64,000 nucleotides of DNA from Xylanibacter oryzae DSM 17970 (GTDB lineage Bacteria; Bacteroidota; Bacteroidia; Bacteroidales; Bacteroidaceae), in NCBI RefSeq assembly GCF_000585355.1, contig NZ_KK073873.1:1762703-1826702 (forward strand), given 5' to 3'. Shown here piece by piece: positions 10,108-17,805 of this stretch. The translations under genes were made by a program, and so were the position numbers. Numbering within the stretch: the stretch's first letter is position 1; each line of letters opens with the position of its first letter. A model generated the notes under the pieces. It was not told the origin of the DNA, did not search any database, and was given only the letters and a program-made list of their open reading frames with translations.

Positions 10108-10255
10108 GACTATGCCTGAATTAGGTATACATCTTTGTTGTTATACTTACTGAATTACTATACAAATTATTAAAAGCCTTACTGAAACACTTTACAGAAA
10201 TATAAAAGCCTTCCTGATTTGCTTAACACAAAGAAAATGTTTTACATATTGTTCT
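10108..10255. repeat. 148-bp block shared with 52873-53020
   Basis: Aligned without gaps, this block matches 52873-53020 at 141 of 148 positions by direct reading. It starts GACTATGCCTGAATTAGG and ends TTTACATATTGTTCT. No reading frame of note is conserved, so selection or recent copying at the DNA or RNA level is more likely than a protein. Confidence 0.8.
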
Positions 10256-10346
10256 ATGTATGTTTTGTTGCTTACAAAGTTAAATAAAAATACCATATAT
10301 CCAACATAAGAACTATGAAAAACACCACGGTGGTTTGTCAAGCGGC

Positions 10347-10365
10347 TGGAGGCGTGAAGCCTCCA
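10347..10365. other. 7-bp GC-rich hairpin beside the transposase remnant
   Basis: TGGAGGC and GCCTCCA are perfect inverted repeats around a 5-nt loop, in otherwise AT-rich sequence just outside the 3' end of the transposase remnant. It may mark the former end of the insertion sequence. Confidence 0.4.
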
Positions 10366-10372
10366 AAGAGCG

Positions 10373-10821
10373 TTAACACCCAACATAATTTCTCCTTTTC
10401 TCTGCCGGTGTCTTCATCATGTTACTCATATGTGGCCTCTTATTGTTATAGAAGTATATGATATCTTTTAATATATGCATGGCCCCGTCCATGTTCTTGG
10501 GCCTTTTCATACGATAAATCCATTCCTGCTTTATGATGCCATTGACACGTTCTGCAATAGCATTGTCTGTTGGCTTGTAATCCTGAGTCATACTTATATT
10601 GGCATTAACAGATTTGAGTAATGAAATATAGTCATTACAACAGTATTATCATCTAAAGGAAACTCTTTTTCCCATAAAGTTAATGTATGAGGAGATAATA
10701 TATCATATTTACGCGCAGTAAATTGATAGGACAAATCATACTCATACTTGTCTTTTAATACATGCAGCTTGAATTCTTTCGAATAGCTACGATATTCACG
10801 TTTTTTCTTCTTCTTTTCCAT
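10373..10821 (-). pseudogene. IS3-family transposase remnant (OrfA start fused to OrfB end, frameshifted)
   Basis: The N-terminal part (from 10821) reads as an OrfA-like basic start and helix-turn-helix segment (YRSYSKEFKLHVLKDKYE). It then jumps to the region just before the end of the integrase core. In a second frame, from about 10640 to 10373, one reads NDYISLLKSVNANISMTQDY, then NAIAERVNGIIKQEW and IIYFYNNKRPHMSNMMKTPAE, the classic C-terminal DDE-domain end of IS3-group transposases. Most of the catalytic core is missing and the two pieces are out of frame, so it is inactive. It sits inside repeat element A. Confidence 0.82.
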
Positions 10822-10970
10822 CGATTTTTTGTTAAAACGATGTAAACCTTTTCTGTATTAAGTCACTTCTAGGTGGTATTACAGTGGTATTTTGTGACAT
10901 TTATGTGGGTATTATATAGATGTTATCATATTGATATTCAGCCTTTTAACTTATATAGTGGTAAAGTGAT

Positions 10971-11307
10971 ACTTTTTTTCCTGCAAATGGCAGGACATTG
11001 CTTTTTTTGATGCTATATTGTTCTTTTTCTTTATTATAGTTCATTTTCTTTTGTGTGTACAAAAGGAAACAGAACCAAAAGAAAAAACGCAAAAACACCA
11101 TTATCTATGCGATTCGTCTTCACGCATAAATAATATTATATTACAAAGGTCTCATTAATTATACACCATTGATATTATTGGTTAAAAACTCAACGGCGCT
11201 TTTCTTAGTGGTTTTTAATCAGATTTCCAGAATCATTCAACCCTCATCAAATTTTCGATGTGGAATATGAGATATGCTTTCACAAGTCAATAACTACATC
11301 CCTTCAA
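10971..11307. other. Intergenic stretch without a recognised gene
   Basis: Between repeat element A and xth. It holds a short hairpin (10980-10994, CCTGC/GCAGG) and a perfect 7-bp inverted repeat CTTTTGT/ACAAAAG (11048-11065) within a purine-rich tract ending in AAAAGAAAAAACGC. A 10-bp near-perfect inverted repeat GGTTAAAAAC/GTTTTTAATC (about 11181-11222) has a long loop. No supported coding sequence was seen. Confidence 0.5.
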
Positions 11308-12057
11308 TTAAAGGAGATCCAGTTCTATTGGGCAATGGTCAGACCCCATAATTTCAGAATGAATCTTAGAATCAGCCACACACTTCATTAGACGTTCTGA
11401 GACAACAAAATAATCGAGTCGCCATCCTGTATTATTCTCGCGCGCATGGAATCTGTATGACCACCATGAATATGTTACCTGCTCAGGATATAAGCGCCTG
11501 AAGGTATCAACAAATCCTCTGCCTAGGAAGGTAGTGAACTTTTCACGCTCTTGGTCTGTGAAACCGGCATTCATCCTGTTTGTCTTTGGGTTCTTGATGT
11601 CTATCTCGTTGTGAGCTACATTCATATCGCCACATACTATGACGGGCTTCTTGGCATCTAACGACTTAATATATGCCTGGAAATCGTCCTCCCATTGCAT
11701 GCGGTAATCCAGACGGCGCAGTTCATCCTGAGAGTTTGGCGTATATACGCATACCAGATAGAACATTTCCGACTCAAGGGTGATAACACGCCCCTCGTGA
11801 TCATGATTATCTATGCCAATGCCGTAACTTACGCTAACAGGTTTGTGCTTAGTAAATATCGCTGTGCCGGAATAGCCTTTCTTGTCGGCATAGTTCCAAA
11901 AAGACTCATACCCGGGGAAGGATATATCCAACTGCCCTGCTTGCATCTTTGTCTCCTGAAGACAAAAAAAGTCTGCGTCAAGTTGTGCGAATGTGTCATT
12001 GAAATTTTTGCCTACACATGCACGTAGTCCGTTTACATTCCATGAAACTAGCTTCAT
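11308..12057 (-). CDS. xth: Exodeoxyribonuclease III (AP endonuclease)
   Basis: A 249-residue enzyme of the endonuclease/exonuclease/phosphatase fold. All family motifs are present: SWNVNGLRA (about 5-13), LQETKM with the metal-binding Glu (about 34-39), YTPNS, the catalytic GDMNVAH, GWRLDYFVVS and the terminal GSDHCPIELDL with the catalytic His. It cleaves abasic sites in DNA and removes nucleotides from 3' ends in base-excision repair. Length is typical of the short ExoA/Xth branch. It is monocistronic, divergent from the sensor kinase gene, and has a consensus promoter 24 bp before the start. Confidence 0.95.
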   Translation of the reverse strand: MKLVSWNVNGLRACVGKNFNDTFAQLDADFFCLQETKMQAGQLDISFPGYESFWNYADKKGYSGTAIFTKHKPVSVSYGIGIDNHDHEGRVITLESEMFYLVCVYTPNSQDELRRLDYRMQWEDDFQAYIKSLDAKKPVIVCGDMNVAHNEIDIKNPKTNRMNAGFTDQEREKFTTFLGRGFVDTFRRLYPEQVTYSWWSYRFHARENNTGWRLDYFVVSERLMKCVADSKIHSEIMGSDHCPIELDLL

Positions 12058-12080
12058 ATTATTTGTATTTAATTAATACG

Positions 12081-12110
12081 CAAAGATAATTATTAAATCC
12101 CGGAAATCAA
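12081..12110 (-). promoter_or_regulatory. Promoter of xth
   Basis: On the minus strand: TTG (12110-12108), 19 bp, TATCTTTG (12088-12081). It is back to back with the promoter of the divergent sensor kinase gene. Confidence 0.75.
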
Positions 12111-12138
12111 CGTTTAACGGAAAAAAAAGGGCGTAATA

Positions 12139-12169
12139 TTGCTTAAAATGAAAAAATAGTGTATATTTG
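12139..12169 (+). promoter_or_regulatory. Promoter of the sensor kinase gene; fixes its start
   Basis: TTG (12139-12141), 20 bp, TATATTTG (12162-12169). Transcription should begin around 12175, so the in-frame GTG at 12169 cannot be the start codon and the ATG at 12196 is preferred. Confidence 0.72.
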
Positions 12170-12195
12170 TGGAGTTAACTTCTAATTACGAGATC

Positions 12196-14496
12196 ATGGA
12201 AAAATCATTTATTTTACTTACAATATCTTTGCTTTTTACTCTCGAGGCAACAGCTTTGCCCCATGAGAAAGAGGATAAGGTAGGATATAATAAGCATGGT
12301 TATGTGCTCTTTCTTAATTTTTATCGTGCTACTAATGAGTGGGCTAATGGTATAGATGGAAACATTATAAAATATCTCGATTATAACAAAAAGAGATTTT
12401 ATCTGAAGAATATGTCAGAGGCTGCGTCTAAAAAAAATAGGAGCAGGACTGACTGGTGGAATTTATTCTTAGGGGATATACCAAAAGAAAAACCTAAGAT
12501 AGTTATTATACTAGGTGATGCCGGATGGATATTATACAGACACTATATGCCGACAGGATGGAGAAAGATACCATGCATAGTTGTACCGGCACGTAACAGG
12601 GTGCTTCCCTTTAATGTGTTTATGGACAGTACGGATGTTGCTGATAACAATCAGATACCGTTTTCAGAGACTATAAAGGGGTTTAAGGTATTAGGGTTGA
12701 GCTATGTATATTATGCAAAAGAGACTATCCAACTTCTAAAGAAGCTACAGCCAGGAATGAAACAGATTCTTTTTATATCTGACAGGTGTCTAGCATCGAC
12801 TTTCGCAAGATATGATATGCAAAAAAATGCAGAACGCTATTTTCCCAAACTTAAGTTCATCTCTTTTGAAAGGGATAAGCATACTACCAGACAACTGCTT
12901 GACACTCTTCAGAGACTTGACAAGAGAACTGGAATAATTTTTTATGGCTGGAGCGGATGCGATATGAATGCGGAAAATGCCAATTATATAAAGAAAATGA
13001 TATGTGCTTACTCGTCAGTTCCGGTGTTTACTATGTCTGATTATAATGATGTTGAGGAGTCGTTGCTTAGTGGAGGCTTTTATAATTCTGCAGAGGACAT
13101 CGCAGCCGAAGCTGTGGATGTCGTTAATAAGTATGATAATAATAAGTATATACCGTGGGGAAGTATCATAAAGATTAGGAACGCAAAGGCTTATCTTAGT
13201 TATCCGGCTTTACTGGAGAAGCAGGTTGATGTAGACTTGATACCTGTTGATGCAGTGGTGTATGGCAAACCGAAAACATTTTATGAAATATACCGTGTGC
13301 GTATAATACTAGGCACATCTTTAGGTATAATAGTATTTATATTGCTTTTGGGATATGCATGGGCGCAGAGAAAACTAAGAATAGTGAATGATATCACTAA
13401 TTCTGAACTTGAGCATTTGAACCATATACTGCATGTGGTGCTGGAGGCTTCGGATGTGTTCCCGTGGGCATTGGATCTGGTGAAGAATGAACTGCATGTG
13501 TTTGGTAAAACATATGATATTGAAGATATTCATAAATTTATCCATCCTGATGATATCAATACATATTATGACAACATGCATTACTTGATGGAGGATTATA
13601 GTAGGCAGACACTGAAAGAGAACAAGGCGCGTTTTAATATACTAAAGACAGGTTATATCTGGTATAAGATGCGTGGTATAGTGGACAAGAGAAACGCTGC
13701 CGGTAAACCTACTTATATTATTGGGTCGGCAGAGAATATTGATAAACAGAAACAAATTGAACAGAATCTCGTAGAAACGAGGGAGAAGGCTATAGAATCG
13801 AATAATCTGAAGACAGCCTTTCTAGCTAATATGAGTCATGAGATACGTACTCCTCTAAATGCTATCGTGGGATATGCTGATCTGTTAGTATCTTCGGATT
13901 ATTTAAGTAAAGAGGATAGAGAATTCTTCAATCAGAATATTCAGACTAACAAGGAACTGCTCATGCAGTTATTTAATGATATACTTGATTTATCTAAAAT
14001 AGAGGCAGGGGTGCTTGACTTTAATTGTAACATGGTAAATATGTCTGAAGTGATAAATAACGCGGTGGCGGCGGCTAAGTTTAATATGGATAAGAAGAAT
14101 GTGGTGAAGCTTGTGATTGATGACATACCAGAATCTTTTCTTATTCGCACAGATGCAATAAGGGTGCAGCAGGTGATAGTGAACTTCTTGAATAATGCGA
14201 TAAAATTTACTAAAGAGGGCTTTATCAATATAGGGTATAAAATAGAAAAGGATAGTTTATACTGCTATGTAAAGGATACAGGCATTGGTATAGATGAGTC
14301 TAAACAGAGTCTGGTATTTGAACGTTTTGAGAAACTTGACTCGTTCAAACCCGGTACAGGACTAGGACTGGCTATCAGTAAGATGATAATTGAAAAACTG
14401 AACGGAAGTATCGGGGTAGAATCTAAACTAGGGGAAGGCTCGACGTTCTGGTTCACTTTACCGTCAGCGCCAAAGAAAATACGAAAGAAGCATTGA
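12196..14496 (+). CDS. Membrane sensor histidine kinase with ABC-binding-protein-like periplasmic domain
   Basis: The start at ATG 12196 is chosen because a promoter overlaps an upstream GTG and because the protein then begins with a signal sequence (MEKSFILLTISLLFTLEA). It has 766 residues. The periplasmic part (about 25-365) resembles the ABC-transporter substrate-binding-like family of two lobes (KIVIILGDAGW, VPVFTMSDYNDVEE). One membrane segment follows (about 368-390), then a PAS-like domain (about 405-520), HisKA with H548 in NMSHEIRTPLNAI, and HATPase with NFLNNAIKF, DTGIGI and GTGLGLAIS (about 655-766). There is no receiver domain and no adjacent response regulator, so its partner is elsewhere. 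Ligand unknown. Confidence 0.9.
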   Translation: MEKSFILLTISLLFTLEATALPHEKEDKVGYNKHGYVLFLNFYRATNEWANGIDGNIIKYLDYNKKRFYLKNMSEAASKKNRSRTDWWNLFLGDIPKEKPKIVIILGDAGWILYRHYMPTGWRKIPCIVVPARNRVLPFNVFMDSTDVADNNQIPFSETIKGFKVLGLSYVYYAKETIQLLKKLQPGMKQILFISDRCLASTFARYDMQKNAERYFPKLKFISFERDKHTTRQLLDTLQRLDKRTGIIFYGWSGCDMNAENANYIKKMICAYSSVPVFTMSDYNDVEESLLSGGFYNSAEDIAAEAVDVVNKYDNNKYIPWGSIIKIRNAKAYLSYPALLEKQVDVDLIPVDAVVYGKPKTFYEIYRVRIILGTSLGIIVFILLLGYAWAQRKLRIVNDITNSELEHLNHILHVVLEASDVFPWALDLVKNELHVFGKTYDIEDIHKFIHPDDINTYYDNMHYLMEDYSRQTLKENKARFNILKTGYIWYKMRGIVDKRNAAGKPTYIIGSAENIDKQKQIEQNLVETREKAIESNNLKTAFLANMSHEIRTPLNAIVGYADLLVSSDYLSKEDREFFNQNIQTNKELLMQLFNDILDLSKIEAGVLDFNCNMVNMSEVINNAVAAAKFNMDKKNVVKLVIDDIPESFLIRTDAIRVQQVIVNFLNNAIKFTKEGFINIGYKIEKDSLYCYVKDTGIGIDESKQSLVFERFEKLDSFKPGTGLGLAISKMIIEKLNGSIGVESKLGEGSTFWFTLPSAPKKIRKKH

Positions 14497-14506
14497 TATA
14501 AAAGAA

Positions 14507-14535
14507 AAGGTCCCATACAAAAAGTATGAGACCTT
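14507..14535. terminator. Bidirectional terminator between the sensor kinase and ribH
   Basis: Arms 14507-14518 and 14524-14535 (AAGGTC.CATAC / GTATG.GACCTT, one internal mismatch) with a 5-nt loop. On the minus strand a good T-rich tract follows; on the plus strand CTTTCAT follows. It serves both convergent genes. Confidence 0.8.
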
Positions 14536-14557
14536 CTTTCATAATATATTATGTCTA

Positions 14558-15034
14558 TTAGAATTTAGCCATTTTGATAGCAACTACAGCACATTCGTCA
14601 CCTTTGTTTCCTAGGCAACCGCCACTTCTGTCTTTGGCCTGTTGCAGATTTTCGGTAGTGAGAAGACCATAAATGATAGGTATCTCACTTGTGGCATTAA
14701 GACGTGATATGCCGGATGTGACGCCTTGGCATATATAATCGAAATGTGGAGTGCCTCCGCGAATTACGCAACCTAAGATAATGATTGCATCGTAACCGCC
14801 ATTTAATATCATCTGATGAGCACCGTAAACAAGTTCAAAACTTCCCGGTACTGTCTTTACATGAATATTCTCAGGGATGGCACCATGCTTCTTAAGTGTA
14901 TTTAGTGCACCATCAAGCAAAGCTCCTGTTATCTCATCATTCCACTCGCTTACAACAATACCGAAGCACATGTTGCTAGCGTCAGGAACACTCTTTAGGT
15001 CGTAATCTGATAAATGATGTAATTCTGTTGCCAT
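14558..15034 (-). CDS. ribH: 6,7-dimethyl-8-ribityllumazine synthase
   Basis: A 158-residue protein with lumazine-synthase features: [13 protein letters not shown] near the N terminus, [11 protein letters not shown] (about 61-71), the substrate-phosphate and catalytic stretch [17 protein letters not shown] (about 85-101, His included) and [11 protein letters not shown]. It condenses the ribityl-aminouracil and dihydroxybutanone phosphate in riboflavin synthesis, usually as a 60-mer or pentamer in the cytosol. Its start overlaps the stop of the TPR gene by 1 bp (TAATG), so the two are translationally coupled. No other rib gene is nearby. A strong terminator follows. Confidence 0.95.
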   Translation of the reverse strand: MATELHHLSDYDLKSVPDASNMCFGIVVSEWNDEITGALLDGALNTLKKHGAIPENIHVKTVPGSFELVYGAHQMILNGGYDAIIILGCVIRGGTPHFDYICQGVTSGISRLNATSEIPIIYGLLTTENLQQAKDRSGGCLGNKGDECAVVAIKMAKF

Positions 15035-15714
15035 TATTTTGTCGAAGCACGTTCTATATATTTGTCTATTTCCTGATACTGCATAGAGTTAAAGTATTTC
15101 TGCTTTATCTCTTTGTACAATACGAGAGCATCGTCTTTCTTACCCTGACTCTCAAGAATCTCACCGGCCTGAATCAAAAATGTAGGTGAAAGACTGTTGT
15201 TGTCAGCATCCTTAGCTGCCTTCTTAAGATATTTTACAGCTTTGTCAAGCTGATTTACATGTGCATATGCATTGCCCAGAGCTCCTTCGGCTGCCGGAGT
15301 AATCATCTGATCGCTGCTGCCATCAAATTCGTCAAGATATTTCACAGCGTCCTGCCATTTACCCATCTGGGCATAGCATAAACCTGAATAAAGGTTAGCT
15401 AAGTTGCCTGCCTTTGTGCTACTATAATCGCTTGCTACTCTTGTGAAGCCAGGGAATCCGGCTCCGTCTCCATTGAGGGCTTTGTCGAATGCGCCACCAT
15501 CAAAATATTCCTGACCTTTGGCCAATATTGTGCTGGCCTTGTCTTCACGTGGTGCAGCAACATAATTTTCGTAAAGTATTAAGCCTGCAATAAATATGAT
15601 GATTGCTGCTATTACGTATAAAAGACCTCTCTGATGTTTCAAGAAGAAAGCCTGTGAATTGTTAAGAGCGTCATCAACATTCAGAGAGCTCTTCTGTTCA
15701 TTTGTTTTTGCCAT
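15034..15714 (-). CDS. Membrane-anchored tetratricopeptide-repeat protein
   Basis: A 226-residue protein with a cytoplasmic N terminus (about 1-30), one membrane helix (about 31-48, [19 protein letters not shown]) and a helical domain with TPR-like pairs ([61 protein letters not shown]). The layout resembles YfgM-type ancillary proteins of the envelope, which is a comparison and not a functional claim. It is the first gene of a two-gene unit with ribH. A possible -7 box (TAATTTTG on the minus strand, 15762-15755) lies upstream but lacks a well-spaced -33. Confidence 0.85.
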   Translation of the reverse strand: MAKTNEQKSSLNVDDALNNSQAFFLKHQRGLLYVIAAIIIFIAGLILYENYVAAPREDKASTILAKGQEYFDGGAFDKALNGDGAGFPGFTRVASDYSSTKAGNLANLYSGLCYAQMGKWQDAVKYLDEFDGSSDQMITPAAEGALGNAYAHVNQLDKAVKYLKKAAKDADNNSLSPTFLIQAGEILESQGKKDDALVLYKEIKQKYFNSMQYQEIDKYIERASTK

Positions 15715-15803
15715 TATTATTTTGTATTTTATTATTCATGTATTGAAAGCGTGGCAAAATTACAGAATTTATCGCATATATTGAAATTTATCAACCACTT
15801 TTT

Positions 15804-15834
15804 TCGTTTTTCAGTCGCAAAACCTTTAACTTTG
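15804..15834 (+). promoter_or_regulatory. Likely promoter of recF
   Basis: TAACTTTG (15827-15834) matches the -7 consensus; the -33 position 20 bp upstream reads TCG after a T run instead of TTG. The recF ATG follows 24 bp later. Confidence 0.55.
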
Positions 15835-15858
15835 CAAAAAAATAGGGGAAAATAGTAA

Positions 15859-16974
15859 ATGATACTGCAGAAATTATCTATTATAAACTATAAAAACATT
15901 AAGACAGCCAATCTTTCTTTGTCGCATAAGATAAATTGTTTTATCGGAAGCAATGGGGAGGGCAAAACGAATGTTCTGGATTCTGTCTATTACATGTCTT
16001 TCTGCCGTAGCGCTAATAATCCTATTGACTCGCAGGTAATACGCCATGGCGAGGATTTCTTTGTGCTTGAAGGTGCTTATTTGGATGATAACGGGGAGCC
16101 TGATAACATCTATGTGGGTATGAAAAGGGGCATAAAAAAACATTTCAAACGTAATAAAAAAGAATATAAAAGACTGTCTGAACACATTGGACTTATTCCA
16201 CTTGTTATGGTTTCGCCTTCTGATAGTTTCATCATAGATGGGGGAAGTGAAGAAAGGCGTAAGTTGATGGATGTGGTGATATCTCAATATGACCATTCGT
16301 ATATCGAATCGCTTAACAGGTACAATAAGGCTTTACAGCAAAGAAACTCTCTCTTGAAAATGGATGATGAACCTGATGCTGAACTCATGAATATATGGGA
16401 GGAGCAGATGGCTCTTGAGGGTGAAACGCTGTATAGTAAGAGAACTGAATTTGTGGAAAGACTGATACCTGTTTTCAGAACTTTTTATAAAGATATTTCA
16501 GGAGATAAGGAAACTGTTTCTTTGAGGTATCTATCACATTGTCAGCGTGGGCCATTGATTGATATAATAAGGAGAGACCGAGCTAAAGACATGGCTGTGG
16601 GATACTCGCTTCATGGTGTGCATCGTGATGATTTGGAGATGATGCTCGGGGAGTATCAGATGAAGAGGGAAGGCAGTCAGGGGCAGAGCAAGACTTTTGT
16701 GATAGCTCTCAAACTGGCTTTGTTTGACTTTTTAAAACATGTAGGTAATAGCACTACCCCGATACTTCTTCTTGATGATATTTTTGACAAACTGGATGCT
16801 GTGAGGGTTGAAAATATTGTAAATTTGGTTGGCAGTGAAGAGTTCGGACAGATACTGATAACTGATACAAACAGGGAGAATCTGGATAAGATATTATGTT
16901 GTAATAGTCTTGACTATAAGATATTTAATGTAGATGATGGTGAAATAACAGAAAAGGAGGTTTCGGATGTTTAA
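15859..16974 (+). CDS. recF: DNA replication and repair protein RecF
   Basis: A 371-residue SMC-like ATPase. It has MILQKLSIINYKNI at the start, Walker A GSNGEGKTN (30-38), the RecF segment LIPLVMVSPSDS, signature-like QGQSKTFVIALKLA and Walker B LLLDDIFDKLD near residue 310. RecF helps load RecA at gaps with RecO and RecR. Length and motif order are normal. It overlaps the next gene by 8 bp, so the two are co-translated; recF next to a DUF721 gene is a common Bacteroidota arrangement. Confidence 0.96.
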   Translation: MILQKLSIINYKNIKTANLSLSHKINCFIGSNGEGKTNVLDSVYYMSFCRSANNPIDSQVIRHGEDFFVLEGAYLDDNGEPDNIYVGMKRGIKKHFKRNKKEYKRLSEHIGLIPLVMVSPSDSFIIDGGSEERRKLMDVVISQYDHSYIESLNRYNKALQQRNSLLKMDDEPDAELMNIWEEQMALEGETLYSKRTEFVERLIPVFRTFYKDISGDKETVSLRYLSHCQRGPLIDIIRRDRAKDMAVGYSLHGVHRDDLEMMLGEYQMKREGSQGQSKTFVIALKLALFDFLKHVGNSTTPILLLDDIFDKLDAVRVENIVNLVGSEEFGQILITDTNRENLDKILCCNSLDYKIFNVDDGEITEKEVSDV

Positions 16975-17257
16975 GAGAAATGTCAAATCATTGGGGGATG
17001 TACTTAATGTACTCTTGCGTGAGGAGGGTCTTGAAACGCCTCTGCTGCAAAAGAGATTGATCGACTCTTGGGAAGATGTTATGGGACCTGCAATTGCCAA
17101 ATATACGTTGAATAAATTCATAAGTAATCAAACTCTTGTGGTTCATCTGTCTAGTCCTGCATTAAGGGCAGACTTGTCTATGAGGAGAAAGCAGATAGTG
17201 ATGCTATTGAATCAGTCTGTGGGGCGCATCGTTATTGCTGATGTAAGATTTAATTAA
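16967..17257 (+). CDS. DUF721 (DciA-like) protein
   Basis: A 96-residue protein. It has the DUF721 pattern: an N-terminal helix with LGDVLNVLLREEGLETPLL, then WEDVMGPAIAKYT and LVVHLSSPALRADLS. DciA-type members help load the replicative helicase; whether this short form does so is inference. It begins inside the 3' end of recF and its stop overlaps the stop of the convergent cyclo-ligase gene, leaving no room for a terminator between them. Confidence 0.85.
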   Translation: MFKRNVKSLGDVLNVLLREEGLETPLLQKRLIDSWEDVMGPAIAKYTLNKFISNQTLVVHLSSPALRADLSMRRKQIVMLLNQSVGRIVIADVRFN

Positions 17258-17787
17258 ATTATTTCGTCCATCCTTACGTCATATTTGCCTGTAGGGATAT
17301 TATCTTGTTTTTGGAACTCAAAGCATACACCTATCTTGTACGTTTTAGGTATCTTCTTTAGAAATCTGTCATAATATCCTTTTCCACGGCCTAATCTGTT
17401 TTTGTCTTTATCGAAACTCATTCCAGGTATCAATGCTACATCTATATCTTCGATATTACAGTACGAATTGCCTGTAGGTTCCATTATACCGTATGCTCCC
17501 TGTATTAGATCATATGGACCATTGTATTCTCGTATCTCGATATTCTCTTCGTCTATTACGTAAGGCAGTAATATCTTCTTGCCTTGTGACAATAGGTTAT
17601 CAATAAGGCTATGGGTGTTGACCTCATCGCTCAACGAATAATACATCAATATAATGTCGGCATTAATAATCCGTTGGTTGCTGATGACTTTCCTTTCAAC
17701 AGAAAGCGACAATTCATCCAATTGTGCTTGGGTGAATTGTCGCTTTAGGGTTCTTATTTTATTTCTTAATAAAATCTTCTCTTGCAT
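17254..17787 (-). CDS. 5-formyltetrahydrofolate cyclo-ligase
   Basis: A 177-residue protein with the family signature GMSFDKDKNRLGRGKGYYDR (about 129-148), which binds ATP phosphate and magnesium, plus KILLPYV and the N-terminal KNKIR-like basic stretch. It converts 5-formyl-THF to methenyl-THF with ATP, recycling a folate side product. It is the last gene of a minus-strand group (M3 peptidase, dCMP deaminase, S41 protease, cyclo-ligase). Its stop overlaps that of the convergent DUF721 gene. Confidence 0.94.
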   Translation of the reverse strand: MQEKILLRNKIRTLKRQFTQAQLDELSLSVERKVISNQRIINADIILMYYSLSDEVNTHSLIDNLLSQGKKILLPYVIDEENIEIREYNGPYDLIQGAYGIMEPTGNSYCNIEDIDVALIPGMSFDKDKNRLGRGKGYYDRFLKKIPKTYKIGVCFEFQKQDNIPTGKYDVRMDEII

Positions 17788-17805
17788 ATATGCCGGGATA
17801 TAATA

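Larger units (their letters stand above)
9911..10970. repeat. Repeat element A: non-coding element with imperfect terminal inverted repeats
   Basis: The left end has TCACTATACCACT (9912-9924) and the right end AGTGGTAAAGTGA (10957-10969); these are inverted repeats with 12 of 13 matches. Near the left end the motif TACCACT recurs (9978-9999); near the right end its complement recurs (10873-10900). A homologous element with the same ends lies at 52611-53306. Between the ends are a 148-bp block shared with that copy, a tandem pair of about 33-nt units, and an IS3-type transposase remnant. No intact gene was found inside. It may be a non-autonomous or decayed mobile element; target-site duplications were not recognised. 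Confidence 0.6.

Noticed and set aside
10192..10386. 64-residue minus-strand ORF in element A
   Set aside because: It crosses the shared block and the GC-rich hairpin and is not conserved in element B; likely chance.
12169..12195. Upstream GTG start for the sensor kinase
   Set aside because: It overlaps the -7 box of a well-formed promoter, so it would not be in the transcript.
15874..16296. 140-residue minus-strand ORF opposite recF
   Set aside because: Lies fully inside recF and has no family pattern.
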